Positions 42,154 through 54,348 of a stretch of 64,000 bases of DNA are shown here, in pieces. Source of the stretch: Homarus americanus (lineage: Eukaryota > Arthropoda > Malacostraca > Decapoda > Nephropidae); the NCBI RefSeq assembly GCF_018991925.1, contig NW_024727827.1, forward strand, positions 130,001-194,000, given 5' to 3'. Positions within the stretch are counted from its first letter, which is position 1. Every line of letters starts with the position of its first letter. The notes under the pieces were generated by a model, which worked only from the letters and a program-made list of their open reading frames with translations, was not told the origin of the DNA and ran no database searches. The position numbers and the translations under genes were made by a program.

Positions 42154-43010
42154 CATACATACATACATACATTACATCATTACATACGTTTCCCTTTTCC
42201 TGTGTGTTTTTATTGAGACAGACATACATACATACATACAGTGATACCCAGTATAGACTATGGGTGGGCAGATATCATTCAAAATCATGTATAATAATTC
42301 ATCTGAAATTCTTATGATGATTATTTTAAAAATTTTCTTCCATTTCTTCTTATTTTAGTCTTGCTTCCCTATTTCCATCTATCCATCTCAACCTATCAAA
42401 TCCTAGTCAACTTTCCATTCAACTCTCCGACACTCATCTCCCAACCTAACCTAACCTAACCTAACCTATCGATCAATTTCCAGTCTCTTATTATTCACTC
42501 TTAACACATTGTTCATTAGTGTATAACATCTGTAGCTTAAAATATGGCTAATATGGCTCTTATGGGTAATATGGCTCTTACATCCAGAGCTGATGCTATA
42601 CATACTGTCGTTCGATTTGCAGTGTGTTATGTATGTCCCCTCTGCGATTCAGTTCACGGCTCTGTGTTCTACTCCGACGTATCCACACTCAGTTACCGGG
42701 TGTCTCCTGGTCTGGAAAACCTATAAAACCTGGAAAAGGGAAGAGAATTACTAATTTTATCAACATTTGGTATTAGTGTCATCTGATTAAGCTTCTATAA
42801 GTCAAATAAGTAAATCAAGATACAGGTCAGCAAGACATATTGACTATAAGTTATCTACAAGACATCATTCCACCAGGGAGGTCTTCTATGGTGTGGCTAT
42901 AATAGATAAGTCTCCAGCCACACCCTCTATTAGCCACACCCTATCACAATACAACCTTTCTATTCACTACCCCTTACCACATATAACCCTTGAGGTCACG
43001 GGTCTTTTCA
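41480..43010. other. Spacer, possible last SFR1 exon on the minus strand
   Basis: Mostly AT-rich, with (ACAT)n at about 42113-42175 and (CCTAA)n at 42440-42466. On the minus strand near 42722-42690 the sequence TTTTCCAG|ACCAGGAGACACCCGG followed by AACTGA could be a short last SFR1 exon encoding QETPGN and a stop. This is tentative. Confidence 0.35.
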
Positions 43011-43454
43011 TCACAGGACGTGGTGTAAGATATACGTACCTTTGTCACGGTTGGAAGTGTCGAAACAATCCTCTGTCTGATCCAACTGAACAACCTGTGG
43101 ATCGATACCAAGATGACCGACTAGGGATCGAAGAGTTAGTTCCACCTCTCCAGTGTCAATTATATTCCTCTCTCTAACTTTCACTCTGAGATCCTCCAAT
43201 GCTTCCTGACAAGCTCGTAACCACCGGGTCGTAACCTTGTCCAACGACTGCGTCTCCCACTTAGTCCGATACATCTTGACGAGCTTTAATTTCCTCAGGA
43301 TCTCTTGTTTCTCTCTCACTCTTCTCTGTGATTGGTGGATTTTGGTGTTCGTGTCTAAGTCCTTGCTTGGGGTCTTGTTAGGCGTCTTGAATGTCGATTC
43401 GTCTTTCTTCCTGTCCGGTGTTTGCGAGTTGGTGGGGGGTTTTTCTGGTGGCAT
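43011..43454 (-). CDS. SFR1: SFR1 / MEI5 homologue, Swi5-dependent recombination repair protein
   Basis: Partner of Swi5 in the complex that stimulates RAD51/DMC1 strand exchange in homologous recombination. The frame from ATG at 43454 gives 147 aa: a disordered Lys/Thr/Pro-rich start (MPPEKPPTNSQTPDRKKDE), then EKQEILRKLKLVKMYRTK, a helical WLRACQEALEDLR stretch, and LRSLVGHLGIDPQVVQLD followed by TEDCFD. That order matches the C-terminal coiled-coil domain of vertebrate SFR1 (KLKLVKMYRSK, then LxxLIDxxGLD). The N-terminal part is shorter than in human (about 245 aa). A donor-like AAAG|GTACGT at 43040/43039 suggests the last few residues may come from another exon instead of reading to the stop at 43011. 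Confidence 0.82.
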   Translation of the reverse strand: MPPEKPPTNSQTPDRKKDESTFKTPNKTPSKDLDTNTKIHQSQRRVREKQEILRKLKLVKMYRTKWETQSLDKVTTRWLRACQEALEDLRVKVRERNIIDTGEVELTLRSLVGHLGIDPQVVQLDQTEDCFDTSNRDKGTYILHHVL

Positions 43455-43814
43455 TGTTGTTGATGGTAAATAAATTAATATCTATGGAGCTCCTACCACG
43501 TTTTTGCCTAGAGTCTCAAGTTCTTTTAAATCTCCCTAATATATTTTCTGTTATTGAGGCTATTAACTCATAACAGGAAACCAGATTCTGTGACCTTATT
43601 TCTTATCTCTATTCTCTTGACTCATAGAAGCACAGTGCACAGCATTGGTGATTCTGAAAAAGGAAAATAATTTAGTCATTAACAAAAAAATAATTGGGTA
43701 GAAAGGAACACAAATATCCTAATATTTTCTATAATCTAACTTTAATCTTTATGTAAGTATGTATGTATCTATGTATGTGAATGTTTGTAATAATAATATT
43801 TAAATACATATTGA

Positions 43815-44250
43815 GACCTGTGGTGTAATAGTAAGCATCCTCGCCTCACAAGCAAGTAGACCCGGGTACCATCTCCCGGGCAGGGTGAAACTATGGGCAA
43901 GTTTCTTTACGCCATTTGCCTCTGTCTATCCAGCAGCAGTAATTGGAGACCTAGATGTTAATTGATTTGTGGATCGTGTTCCAGGGAAATGGTTAGCCAG
44001 TGCAGTTGGCGAGCTGTCCGGCCTTCTCGGTCTATTCCTGGACACTAGGTCATGCAGCTCGTTAACTTAGGGTGTGGTGGTTGTGTTGGTGACAGCTTCT
44101 ACACCTTAAACACTAGGTCATGCAGCTCGTTAACTTAGGGTGTGGTGGTTGTGTTGGTGACAGTTTCTACACCTTAAACAAATTTGCCCCTAGGTGGCCC
44201 TTGGGCCGGCCATCCTCGTTACACGAGGGGCAACCATTATTATTATGTAT
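43815..44250 (+). mobile_element. tRNA-derived SINE with internal duplication
   Basis: The head resembles a tRNA-Val-like sequence: TGGTGTAATAG fits the Pol III A box, followed by CTCGCCTCACAAGCAAG (anticodon arm region) and a decayed B box near GGGTACCATCTCCCGGG. A tRNA-unrelated body follows, ending GGCCATCCTCGTTACACGAG and (TTA)n. In the body, ACTAGGTCATGCAGCTCGTT to CACCTTAAA occurs twice (about 44044-44114 and 44110-44179). Confidence 0.7.
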
Positions 44251-44269
44251 GTATGTATGAAATAAATAA

Positions 44270-44760
44270 ATAATAATAAATATTTAACGGCTTATTGAAA
44301 GAACATGGCAGCCAGAAGGCTAAAAATATACAGTTACATTATTGGGGAATGGGTCTCTTGAATGACCAATAATATACAAGTAACAAAAGTGATACAAATA
44401 TGATATATAATAAGTAGGTGGGGAGTAGGTACAGGGCATTTCAACATAGTGACAGTGCAAAAAGTAAGATTGACTGGGAGTGAATACACTGGTTGATTAC
44501 AAGTTATTGATAATTTTTACCATGGTTGGGACTGGGCTGTTCTTATAGCGATCAGTTCGTGCTCGTATGGGCTGGATGCGGTTGTGGTGTCCAACAGCAA
44601 TTCTCGGGCTAGGGATCTCTGGTGGTAGTAGGAGCCGGTGTCGAGGATGGTGTAGAAGCTTCTCACCAAATACACAGATGAGGTCGTGGTGATGGTCAGA
44701 GAGAGCCGTGATGCCTACACTCAAAACCATATCCACACCAGACTTAATTAATCTTTATCT
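44270..44760 (-). repeat. Unclassified dispersed-repeat-like segment
   Basis: A minus-strand open frame (44497-44736) reads ITALSDHHHDLICVFGEKLL, then HHPRHRLLLPPEIPSPR. It looks like repeat-derived sequence, and the position between a SINE and a LINE remnant supports that. Family not recognised. Confidence 0.3.
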
Positions 44761-45004
44761 AACCTAACCTAACTGAACCACCGAAAAAACCACCACAATC
44801 ATTTACTAAACACCGAAAACACCACCACGGCACCTATTAAACACTGTAAACAACACCATCAGCACACACTAGACAGCAAAAACACCATTTACAGACTGAC
44901 CAATGGCAGAGGATAAAAATAAAAAGGTATTTGATCTTCTGTCTACAAACAAGGTAACTACAGGGTTTGTGCAGGTACATTTAGTATGTTAGTTCCTCCT
45001 GTAC

Positions 45005-45470
45005 TAACGCTCAAACAGCCCAATTAGAGATATGCTAGGGACTGTCAGTTGGTTGAAAATGTTCAAAGGAGGGCCACCAGACTGGTGCCTGCCCTTCGGC
45101 ACCTCAGCTACCCTGAGAGGTTGGAGCGCCTGAACTTGCCTAGCTTATACTACAGACGGTCAAGGGGTGACCTAAGTGTAAGCATCTCAGGGGGCACTAC
45201 TCAGTTGAGTGAACTTACTTGGAGCTGGTGGACGCTCGCCCCACAAGGGGTCACAGGTCAAGGCCAGAAAACTGTGAGGGACAAACTTTTACTGAGTGCG
45301 AGTTGTAAACTGTTGGAACAATCTACCAGAGAGTGTTGTGACGGCACCGAGTGTGACAAGACTTGACCAACACTGGAGCTGGTTCAGGAGCTGGTACAGC
45401 CCAGTACTGCCAACAGTGTGTGACCCATCACCCGGACGGCTAGTGGTGAAGAGGATAAAGGTAAGACAAG
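45005..45470 (+). mobile_element. Decayed LINE RT fragment, second lineage
   Basis: 45049 onward reads VENVQRRATRLVPALRHLSY, then PERLERLNLPSLYYRRSRGD, followed by frameshifts and later fragments (SCKLLEQSTRECCDG in one frame, NCWNNLPESVVTAPSVTRLD in another). It matches the end of CR1/L2-type reverse transcriptase but differs strongly from the copy at 22214, so it is a separate and older lineage. Confidence 0.75.
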
Positions 45471-45479
45471 AAGTTAATA

Positions 45480-47100
45480 AATGACGAAGATAAATCTGTA
45501 TTCAATGTTAACACAACTTTTTAACACCAATTTAACATAATCTGGATGGTTTTTACCTGTAATTAGCGGGAAATAAAGGTAAACATCTACCTGACAACTC
45601 AGACAATAGTTGAAGACTCCCTCACTTAGTTTAATCTACGTCACAAATAACTTAACCTTTAATGATTTAATAATAAAATAATTACTCATTTTATCTAGAA
45701 TTAATATTTTATTTCGTATATTAATTAATGTAGAGGTATATTTTGTTTTATATTTTAATAATTTGTGATATATAATATTTCCTAGTGAGCTGTGGTGAAG
45801 AGGATAAAGGTAAGTAAAAATAAAATATTACTCATTTTACTGATATATTCTTCCCAACAGTCAATAATCCAATTAAACCACTAACTAATAATTAAACCCA
45901 ACGATAATTAACTCCACTGATTGGATGAGACGTAAATAATTGAAAGAATAAGAGACTTAGAGATATAGTTAACCCTCAAACCTCTCCTCTACATCACGTT
46001 TTCTCTCACTTGTTTAGTTACTTTAATCTATTAGTCAATCTCAGGTGTGTCAGGTGTGTCAGGTGTGTCTACAGCTCTTATTTCTACAGGTAAATGACGT
46101 TAATTGCCCTATTTAAGTTAATTGTAATATACATAGTGATTAAGTTTGAGGGATTTTTAATAATTTATTTTAATATTAATTTGGGTTTTTCATTTTAGGA
46201 AGAAATTGTATCGGAAATGCCATGGGTAGTTGATGATAGTTTAGTCGGGGTCATTTGATGGTTTAATTTGTGGTTTAATGATCGTTTATAGAGTCATTAC
46301 TGTGATGGTAGTAGTTAGGATAATTTGGGGTAATGTTAGTGGTGAGATTTTAATTTTTTGGGGGATGTGGTTATTGTACCTTAATTGTGTACTCTGGAGA
46401 CTGTTATATGGTTAGGTTAGGTCATGTCATGTTGGAAAGTTAGGTTTGGTTACTTTGTTTGGTTAGATTATGTTTGGTTACTTTGTTTGGTTTGGTTAGG
46501 TTAGGTTTGGTTAGGTTAGGTTAGGTTAGGTTATGGTGGAAAGTTAAGTTAAGTTAGGTTACGGTGGAAAGTTATGGATATATATTGATGAGATTCCTGC
46601 CTCTTGGTTTTTTTTATTGAAAATAATATTATATATGTGGTATTTTTATTTTAGTTTGAGAAAATGTGTTAAAATGTTGTTATTTCTAAATTAAACCTAA
46701 CCTAACCAAAGCTAACCTAACTAAATCTAACCTTGAGCAAAAGCCGATGTCACGAGCGCAATTTTTAGACCGTCGATTGAGACAATATGATGAAATTTAT
46801 GCATACGATCGATCAATGTTGTAATATATAAGCACAATGGTCTGACTTAAACATTTACCTAACAAAATAAATTATATATTAAAACAATTTCCTTCATCAA
46901 GATTAAAGTAAATTGGAGAGGGGAGCAGTTAGAATGTTGACGTGTAGCGGAGAAGGTAAAGTAAAATATTCTTATTCTGGTCTCGTTCAAAGGTTTTCTC
47001 TTGAACATAGACACTGCTGCTGCCACCTACCATACCAGACTGACTTCATCATTTACTTAAGCAGCGCAAAGTGTCTCTAAATGTTAATAAATATTACGAT
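45480..47100. other. AT-rich spacer before the LAPTM-like gene
   Basis: No coding signal. (TTAGG)n and TTAGGTTTGG-type tracts at about 46410-46570. Confidence 0.55.
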
Positions 47101-47111
47101 AATAATAACGG

Positions 47112-47412
47112 TACAGTAATATCTCCATTACCTAGATTCCCTCTAACCCGGAACTCTCCGATGGCCGGAATTTTAATTTTCTCGGAAAATCGTTCCCAAG
47201 GCTGAAATTTTCCGGAAAATTACGGCTTTGGGAACGATTTTCCGAGGGGCAGATTTTCCGGAAAATTCTGAGAAAATTTTCAAGATACCCAGAAAATTCT
47301 GGGGATGGGGGATATTTTTCCAGTTTTGTGAGACTCGTCTTGTTACCGGGAAATCTCTCATTACCGGAAGTGTTCTGCACCAACTGTTGTAACTAACGGG
47401 GATATTACTGTA
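47112..47412. mobile_element. TA-flanked MITE, ~300 bp (family with 55859-56083)
   Basis: Begins TACAGTAATATCTCCATTAC and ends, on the minus strand, TACAGTAATATCCCCGTTAG. The interior has many CGGAAAATT/AATTTTCCG inverted pairs. A second copy is at 55859-56083. Confidence 0.8.
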
Positions 47413-47722
47413 CAGGTACAGTATATATTTTCATGTTCGCTAAAAAACAGCAATACAGTAATAACTTTTGAATTATTTTGGGGGTAATATTTGATGACCA
47501 TTGCTTGCTTTAACCGCCAATGCGAGGACAATAAATCCTCCATGAAAATAACCAAAAGTAAACAAGGAATATATATTGTGTGACGTGATACATTTTTTTA
47601 ATATTTTTTCCGCCCTTAATCTAGAGAAATGAGAGAACTGTATTATTTTTCCTGTCTTTTGTATAGTCAGGATTTTTATTTGTACTCAATATTTGTACTC
47701 AACATTTTTCAGGATAGTAATA

Positions 47723-50700
47723 ATGAAGATCTGGCAGCCTGAGAGGTGTTGTGGCAGCAGTTTACGTACTGGGAGTCTGGTCGTCGGGTCACTGGCTCTG
47801 GTAACATATTATTTGTGTTGAGTTTGTGATGACGGACAAGTTTGTTTTAGATAGTCCGAGTGAATCATTGTATTTTATTATTATTTAGGAATTATTTTAT
47901 TTTAACGTTAGATCTATTATTGTTGATGTTGTAAAGTATTAAATTTTTGTGTGGCGGCTTTCCTTATGTCGACTCTTGTATTGAATGTCCGAAAGATTTG
48001 TTTTTTTTACAGATGAATTTTATTCCTTTATTTCAAAAAGAATATATTTCAGGTGGGAGCCGTACTGGATATTATCAATGGCTGCGCTGGAACGCTCGCT
48101 GTTGTAGTCAGCATGTTTGGGAGGTTAAAAATAATCAGCTGTTTGAAAGATGTTGAAAGTGAAGAGTGTCAATACGATACTTCTCACTCTGGTAAGTTTA
48201 CTCTTTGTCAGACACTGTATGGTACAGGGGGTCCCCGGGCTAGGTTAGGTTCCCGAGGACGTTGTTAAGTCGTATTTGTACATAAGTGGGAACTCTTGCT
48301 ATGTTTAAAATACCACTACTATATCATAGCCCAAGTCCTTATATACAGTACATCTATAATAACTTAATTTATCACAAAAGAAGAAATACAATGAGTCATC
48401 AAGTAAATAAAATACTGGAAATTTATAGTTTAACCTCGTTCATATTGGCGGGCGTTCGTAAATCAGATGTTCGTAAGTCGAGCGTTCGTAATAAATATAC
48501 AACTGAGTTTATTTATCTATTAAGGGTACTACTGTATTTTTACAATACAGTAGTACCCCGCTTAACGCGGTCAATTGAACCCACAGGGTACCGCGTTAAG
48601 TGAAAACCGCGTTAAGTGAACAACAGAACATATGGGATTAATTCCAATAGAGACTGGCCCGACCCCCAAACTCCACTTTTTGACGACACACAACTATGTT
48701 GTAGTAAAAATTTTATCTTAACTTTATGATGGTATGCACACACAATTAATAATTAAGAGAAATATCAATAATATTAGGTTTTTTAACACTTGCATTAGTA
48801 GAAAAGATGGCTGGGCACACGGGGATGGGGGGTTGGTTCCGAGGCAGAGGGCAGATTATTGGCCCTCACCTGTATCACTTGTATCAATTGTATCACTATC
48901 CACCACAGAGGCTTGCAGGGCCTCTTTGTCAAACCCCTCAAAGGCCATATAAGTCCATATCCTCACTATAATTATCACTATCACTGACTTGGGCCGGCTG
49001 TGGTGGGTGGCGGGTGAAGAACTCGGTAATGTTTTGATGACTGGGCGACCTTGTGCGCATCGTGCCCGCGCCGCTTCCCGCGTATATGATGAAAAATTCC
49101 GCGTTAAGTGAAAGTTCAGCTCTGGCGAGGCACCGCGTATATGATAAAACGCGTTAAGTGAAACCGCGTTAGGCGGGGCAATACTGTATTTGTATTAAGA
49201 GATTCTGAATTAATAAAAGGATAGTAATATATATACACCATACTGTAAATCTTGTAATCCTCTTAACCATGTAGAGGTTGTACAGTATATACACGAAGAC
49301 TTGCTACAAAAAATTTTCATCGCGATTTTATAGTAGGAAGACGCAATGGACTGGGGATTTGATAACTGTACTTCGTCAACAGGAATGGGGTGTTCATTTT
49401 GATATCCTGTTGAACCTAACGCAAAGATAGTTATGGGGTCAATGAACGATGTAACAGCGATTCTTTTTTATTTTTTCATATTTTTTAGGCCAATGGTCCA
49501 GATCTAATGAGAATATTGCAATTAAGTAGTTAGTTATTAACATTAATAATTTGTTTTTACCTATACTAGTACATAAAGCTTTGATTAGTCATACTAGGGT
49601 TAATAATTGATTATATTTTAGTTTAGTGCTGCCAGTCTTATAAGAGATTATTTTAACGAAGGTACACTTCACTCATTCCACCTCCTGCGGTATATTATTA
49701 CAGCTGTATCTCACGCCTGGTAAATAGAGTGGCCATTGGGCGTTATTCTGGGCTAATAAGATACGGTAATGCTTTAAATAACCCTTTGAGAATGATGGTT
49801 TACCCGTTGATGATGGTGATTTAACCCTTTGCAGAAGATGGTAGAACCCTTTCATGATGATGATTTAACCCCTTGAGGAAGATGTTTTAAAATAGATATA
49901 CATACAAATGATATATTTAGTAGTAATAATAGGTAATATCTACACCAACTTAACCCTATGTTTATGTAGTTCTAGATGCATTATATAAAGGTAGATTCAG
50001 TGTTTATTTATACACACTGGTAGACAAGGCTGTAATAAATGATGTTTTACCTCAATCATTTATAAACATTCCTTGCTATTGACTTCGATTCTGTAGAAAA
50101 GCTAAACAAAATCATTACAAGTATTCAGTTTTGATAATTTATTTCTGGGTGTTTATTATTTATTTGTGGTCTATCAATCCTTTAAATAAACTTATATATG
50201 CTCTGATTTGTGATGTAATTATTGTAGTAATTACTGATGTTAAACAATGCAATATTTACGACCTACAATTATGGACAGTATTACAGGACATACACAGCTC
50301 TACCAGGAAGAGTTCTGGACACATCTCAATAACTGTAGCTCTGGTGGTGACATACTGGGACATACTGTACAATATTATATTATCAGAACATATTATTCAC
50401 CGATTTTCCGGCACCCTTGGTTCCAAAGCCTTGCCGGATTATCCGTTTTGCCGGACCAACCGAGGTCAGGTAACAATAATTCAACAATACCGTACACCTC
50501 TGATCTACTAATAATACACCTCCTGTGTCTCTAAAGGACCATTGACTGCTAGAAACTTAAATTAAACAAATATTAAATATAAATTAAATGTGAATTAAAT
50601 AGTTTTATTGGTACAGTATAAATGAAACAGACCTGTAGAGCTAATCACAAAGATCTGGAAGTTTAAGGATGTTAGGATTACTATCTGTTGCAAGTGATCT

Positions 50701-53700
50701 CTCGTATTTTTGTCCTGTGGTCTTGCCTGTAGTATAATTAGATCTTTACCTTTAAAATTACCACATAGTTATTAGACATATATTGTTACAAACTGTGGTG
50801 GGGATAGGGGGGTGTTATTATAATCCAACCTTCAGGATAGGTGAATGAACATCTGTACCCCTGTTCATCATTACACGGAGGCTTATTGGATAACCGTGTA
50901 TACATATATGTTACATGATCCAGTGTGTTAGTTACTAGATTTTGCTGCCTTTCATTAGAGATGTGGAAGTGAGTTGGGAACTGAAGGTTGTTTGATATTG
51001 ATACCTGTTTTATAGCTTGTTATGAGGTATTGGGATACACACACTACACACACACACACACACACACACTTACACACACTTACACACTTACTTCTCACAC
51101 TACATACACACTTACTTCACCAATTAGTCCTTGCTCCATATCCCCAGTTTATCAGGATTGTAATTTCTGTTTTTCGAGTCTAATTGGAATTTTTCACTAC
51201 TGTATAACCAGGTATACATGGAGAATCTTTAGTACCATTATAAAACTGAATTTCAGAATTTATCCATCAATTTTTTTTTAATATAAGTTTTCATTTCAAA
51301 GACAACAGAGCTAGTTCAATTGTGGTGTTCTGTATGTGAGAGTTCTGGTCATATAGCAGTGTATAGCACTGTATGAGTTGTAACAGGTGTATAATCTGTA
51401 TGATGCTGTATTTAAACTATTAATTCTTATATATTTACCTTTATACTTTACTATCCTCACACCTGAAAATGTAAATTACACGCAAACGCTTGGGGACTTG
51501 GTGTTTATCAGCATTTACATAGTTTACTCATACCTACACTGATTAATTTCCATACCTATACAGTATTATACAGTATTAAACAGTATTACACAGTATTATA
51601 ATAAGGATAAATAAAAATCACAATATAAATACCCCCAAAATATATAACCTCTTACGGCAACGTTCAGTGTAGTAATTATTAAATGGCAGTACAGTATAAC
51701 ATTACACATTGACATTAATCTCTCGGATATGGTAAATACACTGTACAATCTTGGCGTTCAAAATTAGTTCAGTTCAGTTATATTACAATTGACTTGGATA
51801 GGTTCATATGGCTAGTAACTGACTCATGCTAGGAGGAATGTGAAGTTTAGAATAGAAAGATCTCTATTGACAAAATCTATAACTACATAACTACGATGAG
51901 TGTTTGTTTATACTGACGAACGGCCTTGTTTCCAGCGGTGTATTTTGCTGTCGCTCTGTTGCTGGCTGAGAGCATCCAGGTTATTGCTTGCTCTATGTTG
52001 ATTTATGGGATCTATAAGGTAACTCTCTTGCTGTTTTAATTACCCTAAGTGTATTTTATCTATTCGTATGTATAATTATCACTAAGTATACAGTATGTAC
52101 TCTGCTAGATGTACAGTCCCCTTCACTAGTGTGTTTACAGGGGCTCGTCATATAGCCTAGGTACAGTCCCCTTCACTAGTGTGTTTACAGGGGCTCGTCA
52201 TATAGCCTAGGTACAGTCCCCTTCACTAGTGTGTTAACAGGGGGCTCGTCATATAGCCTAGGTGCAGTCCCCTTCACCTAACCTGGCCAATCACATTTAA
52301 GGACTCAAACATTCTGCCAAGTTCTAAAATAGATATGCTAGGCCTCACCATTTCCTCTAATGTCATAGAAGCCACACATCCACAACATTGCTAAAGCTGC
52401 CTCCCGAAAGCTGGGTATGCTGTACAGATGCCATAGCTACTTCACTCCTGAGCAGTTGCTTCAGGTATATAAGGGATTCATTGTTCCTAACTTGGAGTAC
52501 TGCTCTCATATCTGGGGTGGCTCTTCAACTGTTAGATAGGGTGGAATCAAAGGCTTATTAACTCTCCTCCTTTATTTGATAATCTTTCTTCCCTTTCTCT
52601 TCACCACAATGTTGCTTCACTCTCTCTCTTTTACAGATACTTTAACGGGCAATGTTCGGTAGATTTGGCATCCTGTGTACCGCCGGCAAGGCCGTGGGCT
52701 CGTAACACTCGTCTTGCCCACGGTGCCCACCTTTTATCTGTGGCTGTCGGTCACACTATAATAACCCGTTATAGTACCTCCTTCTTTCCTCACACAGACA
52801 AACTGTGGAATGCTCTGCCTTCTTCTGTTTCCATACTCATACAATCTGTCTCACTTCTAAACCTGGTTGTCTGTCATCTTTGTGGTGTAGATTAACATAA
52901 TCTTTTTCTTTTCTATTTTTAATTTCTTTTTACTCCTATATTTTCGCCCCCTAGGCCCCGTTGATAACCTGTGCCTGTGTGGGCTGTTACCCTTAAGAAA
53001 CAACAAAAAACATCAGTGACATCGACTGTACTTTCCTTCTGTTATATGTAGCTGCCTCAAGAGTAAAGAAAGTCTTACAGAATTTGCCTGAATTCTCCGC
53101 AAATTTCTGTAGTAATTACAGTGTACAGTACAGTATTCCCACATCAGTGTAAAAGATCACAGAAGTACCACACACACTCTCCAAAAGCGTCCCCCAACTA
53201 TGAACACTAAACAATCTGAAAAATAATGAACTGATAATCTGTAACCATTCCTAGATGACATGCCCCCATTCTCCTCACTCTCCTCATACCCCCCCATTTC
53301 CCCCATTCTCATTCTGGTGTTGGGGATGTTTTTGGTCGAGAGTGTTCACAGGTCTTCACAATGTTAACTCGGAGATAAAAGAGAAAGAGGCGACAATGTT
53401 AAATTTTACATGTAACGGAAATCGAAGGAATTGTGGCTACGTATTAACTTGTGGCTAGAGTAAAGACCTATTAGATATACTGTACTTTATATACAGATAG
53501 GTAGATATATATAGAGATACTGTATATAGAGGTAGTTAGATAGATACTCCCTGTATATAGAGATGCATTACAGTTTATACATACCTATAATATAACTGTA
53601 TTTTACCCTCAGGAACGACACAGGTTAATGTTACCTTATATACTCTGGAGCTGCGTCCGGCTGGCCACGTTCCTCGCCTTCTCTGTTTGTGTCGTTGTGC

Positions 53701-54348
53701 TGTATTTCTACATGCCCCTTGTTATCCTCATACTGTTGTCGGCCGTGTTCCTACTCGCTGCCGTAGAAGCCATCTACATCTTGATTATCCGTTCTCAATA
53801 CCTAAAGGCGAGTTAGTTTGTGTTTGTTTGAGTTAGTTTGTGTTTGTTTGAGTTAGTTTGTGTTTGTCTGAGTTAGTTTGTTGTATTTGTTTGAGTTAGT
53901 TTCTAGTGTTTGTGTAAGTGTAATAATAATTTTTTCCGGGAATGCAGAAAACAGTAAATCCTTGTTACTCGCAGGGGTAACACTAACCTAAACCTACCCT
54001 ACCCTACCCTAACCTGACCTAACCTAACCTAACCTAACCAAACCTAACCTAACCTAACCTAACCTAACCTAACCTAACCTAACCTATAGATATCATTTCA
54101 AGTTATTTACATCACAATTACCAAAGGGGTTTTTTTTTTTATTAATTTTAAGATATATGAAAACGTAGAGGAAATATATTATAGAATGCTTAGGCTGTTT
54201 AGATAATGTTAAAGTGATTAGTTATCTACACCGTGATGTATTCCTCTGATGTAGATTATTTTAACCTCTCTCTCTCTCTCTCTTACAGATGAGACAAGCT
54301 CAGTCTGATGTTCATGTGATCCTGGAGGAAGAATCTGCTGATTTATAG
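47723..54348 (+). CDS. LAPTM-like four-transmembrane protein
   Basis: Likely endo-lysosomal membrane protein of about 184 aa. Exons 47723-47800, 48053-48191, 51936-52018, 53613-53807 and 54289-54348. The N-terminus RCCGSSLRTGSLVVGSLA resembles LAPTM4 proteins (RCCGCC..RTGTIILG). Four hydrophobic segments follow: exon 1/2 (SLVVGSLALVGAVLDIINGC), exon 3 (YFAVALLLAESIQVIACSML), and two in exon 4 (ILWSCVRLATFLAFSVCVVV; LVILILLSAVFLLAAVEAIY). The tail is short and ends VHVILEEESADL; vertebrate LAPTM4 has longer tails with PY motifs, which are not present here. The last intron needs donor AAG|GCGAGT (a GC-AG intron) to give MRQAQSDV; the adjacent GTTAGT donor would give a stop after about eight codons. 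Family call is by pattern, moderate certainty. Confidence 0.7.
48223..48500. mobile_element. MITE copy related to 7140-7970
   Basis: Starts TACAGGGGGTCCCCGGGCTA and contains the reverse complement of 7150-7315. The right terminus is missing. Lies directly after LAPTM-like exon 2. Confidence 0.7.
48546..49188. mobile_element. TA-flanked MITE, ~640 bp
   Basis: Left end TACAGTAGTACCCCGCTTAA with CGCGGT. The right end on the minus strand is TACAGTATTGCCCCGCCTAA with CGCGGT. CGCGTTAAGTGAA repeats lie inside both ends. The interior shows no transposase frame. Tigger/mariner-like termini. Confidence 0.8.
49190..51930. other. LAPTM-like intron 2, remainder
   Basis: AT-rich. Includes a short patch with GATTTTCCGGCACCC and TTGCCGGATTATCCG at about 50400-50455 (another transposon-like terminus) and (CA)n at 51040-51070. 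No gene seen. Confidence 0.5.
52085..52280. repeat. ~58-bp tandem repeat
   Basis: Unit GTACAGTCCCCTTCACTAGT with GTGTTTACAGGGGCTCGTCA and TATAGCCTAG, three copies plus a partial one. Confidence 0.9.
52384..53010 (+). mobile_element. LINE 3' end, close relative of 7316-7886
   Basis: Reads AKAASRKLGMLYRCHSYFTP, EQLLQVYKGFIVPNLEYCSH and then, after stops, RYSTSFFPHTDKLWNALPSS. About 70 bases longer at the 5' end than the 7.3-kb copy. Lies in intron 3 of the LAPTM-like gene in sense orientation. Confidence 0.82.
53815..54090. repeat. GTTTGAGTTAGTTTGT repeat and (CCTAA)n tract
   Basis: 53815-53905 repeats TTTGAGTTAGTTTGTGTTTG directly after the LAPTM-like exon 4 donor. 53990-54087 is a long (CCTAA)n tract, the longest arthropod-telomere-type run in the window. 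Confidence 0.9.

Noticed and set aside
43815..43885. Possible tRNA gene (Val-like anticodon arm)
   Set aside because: B box and acceptor stem do not pair or match, and a SINE body follows; classed as tRNA-derived SINE.
53990..54087. True chromosome-end telomere
   Set aside because: The tract is under 100 bases, internal to a gene, and similar tracts occur throughout in both orientations.
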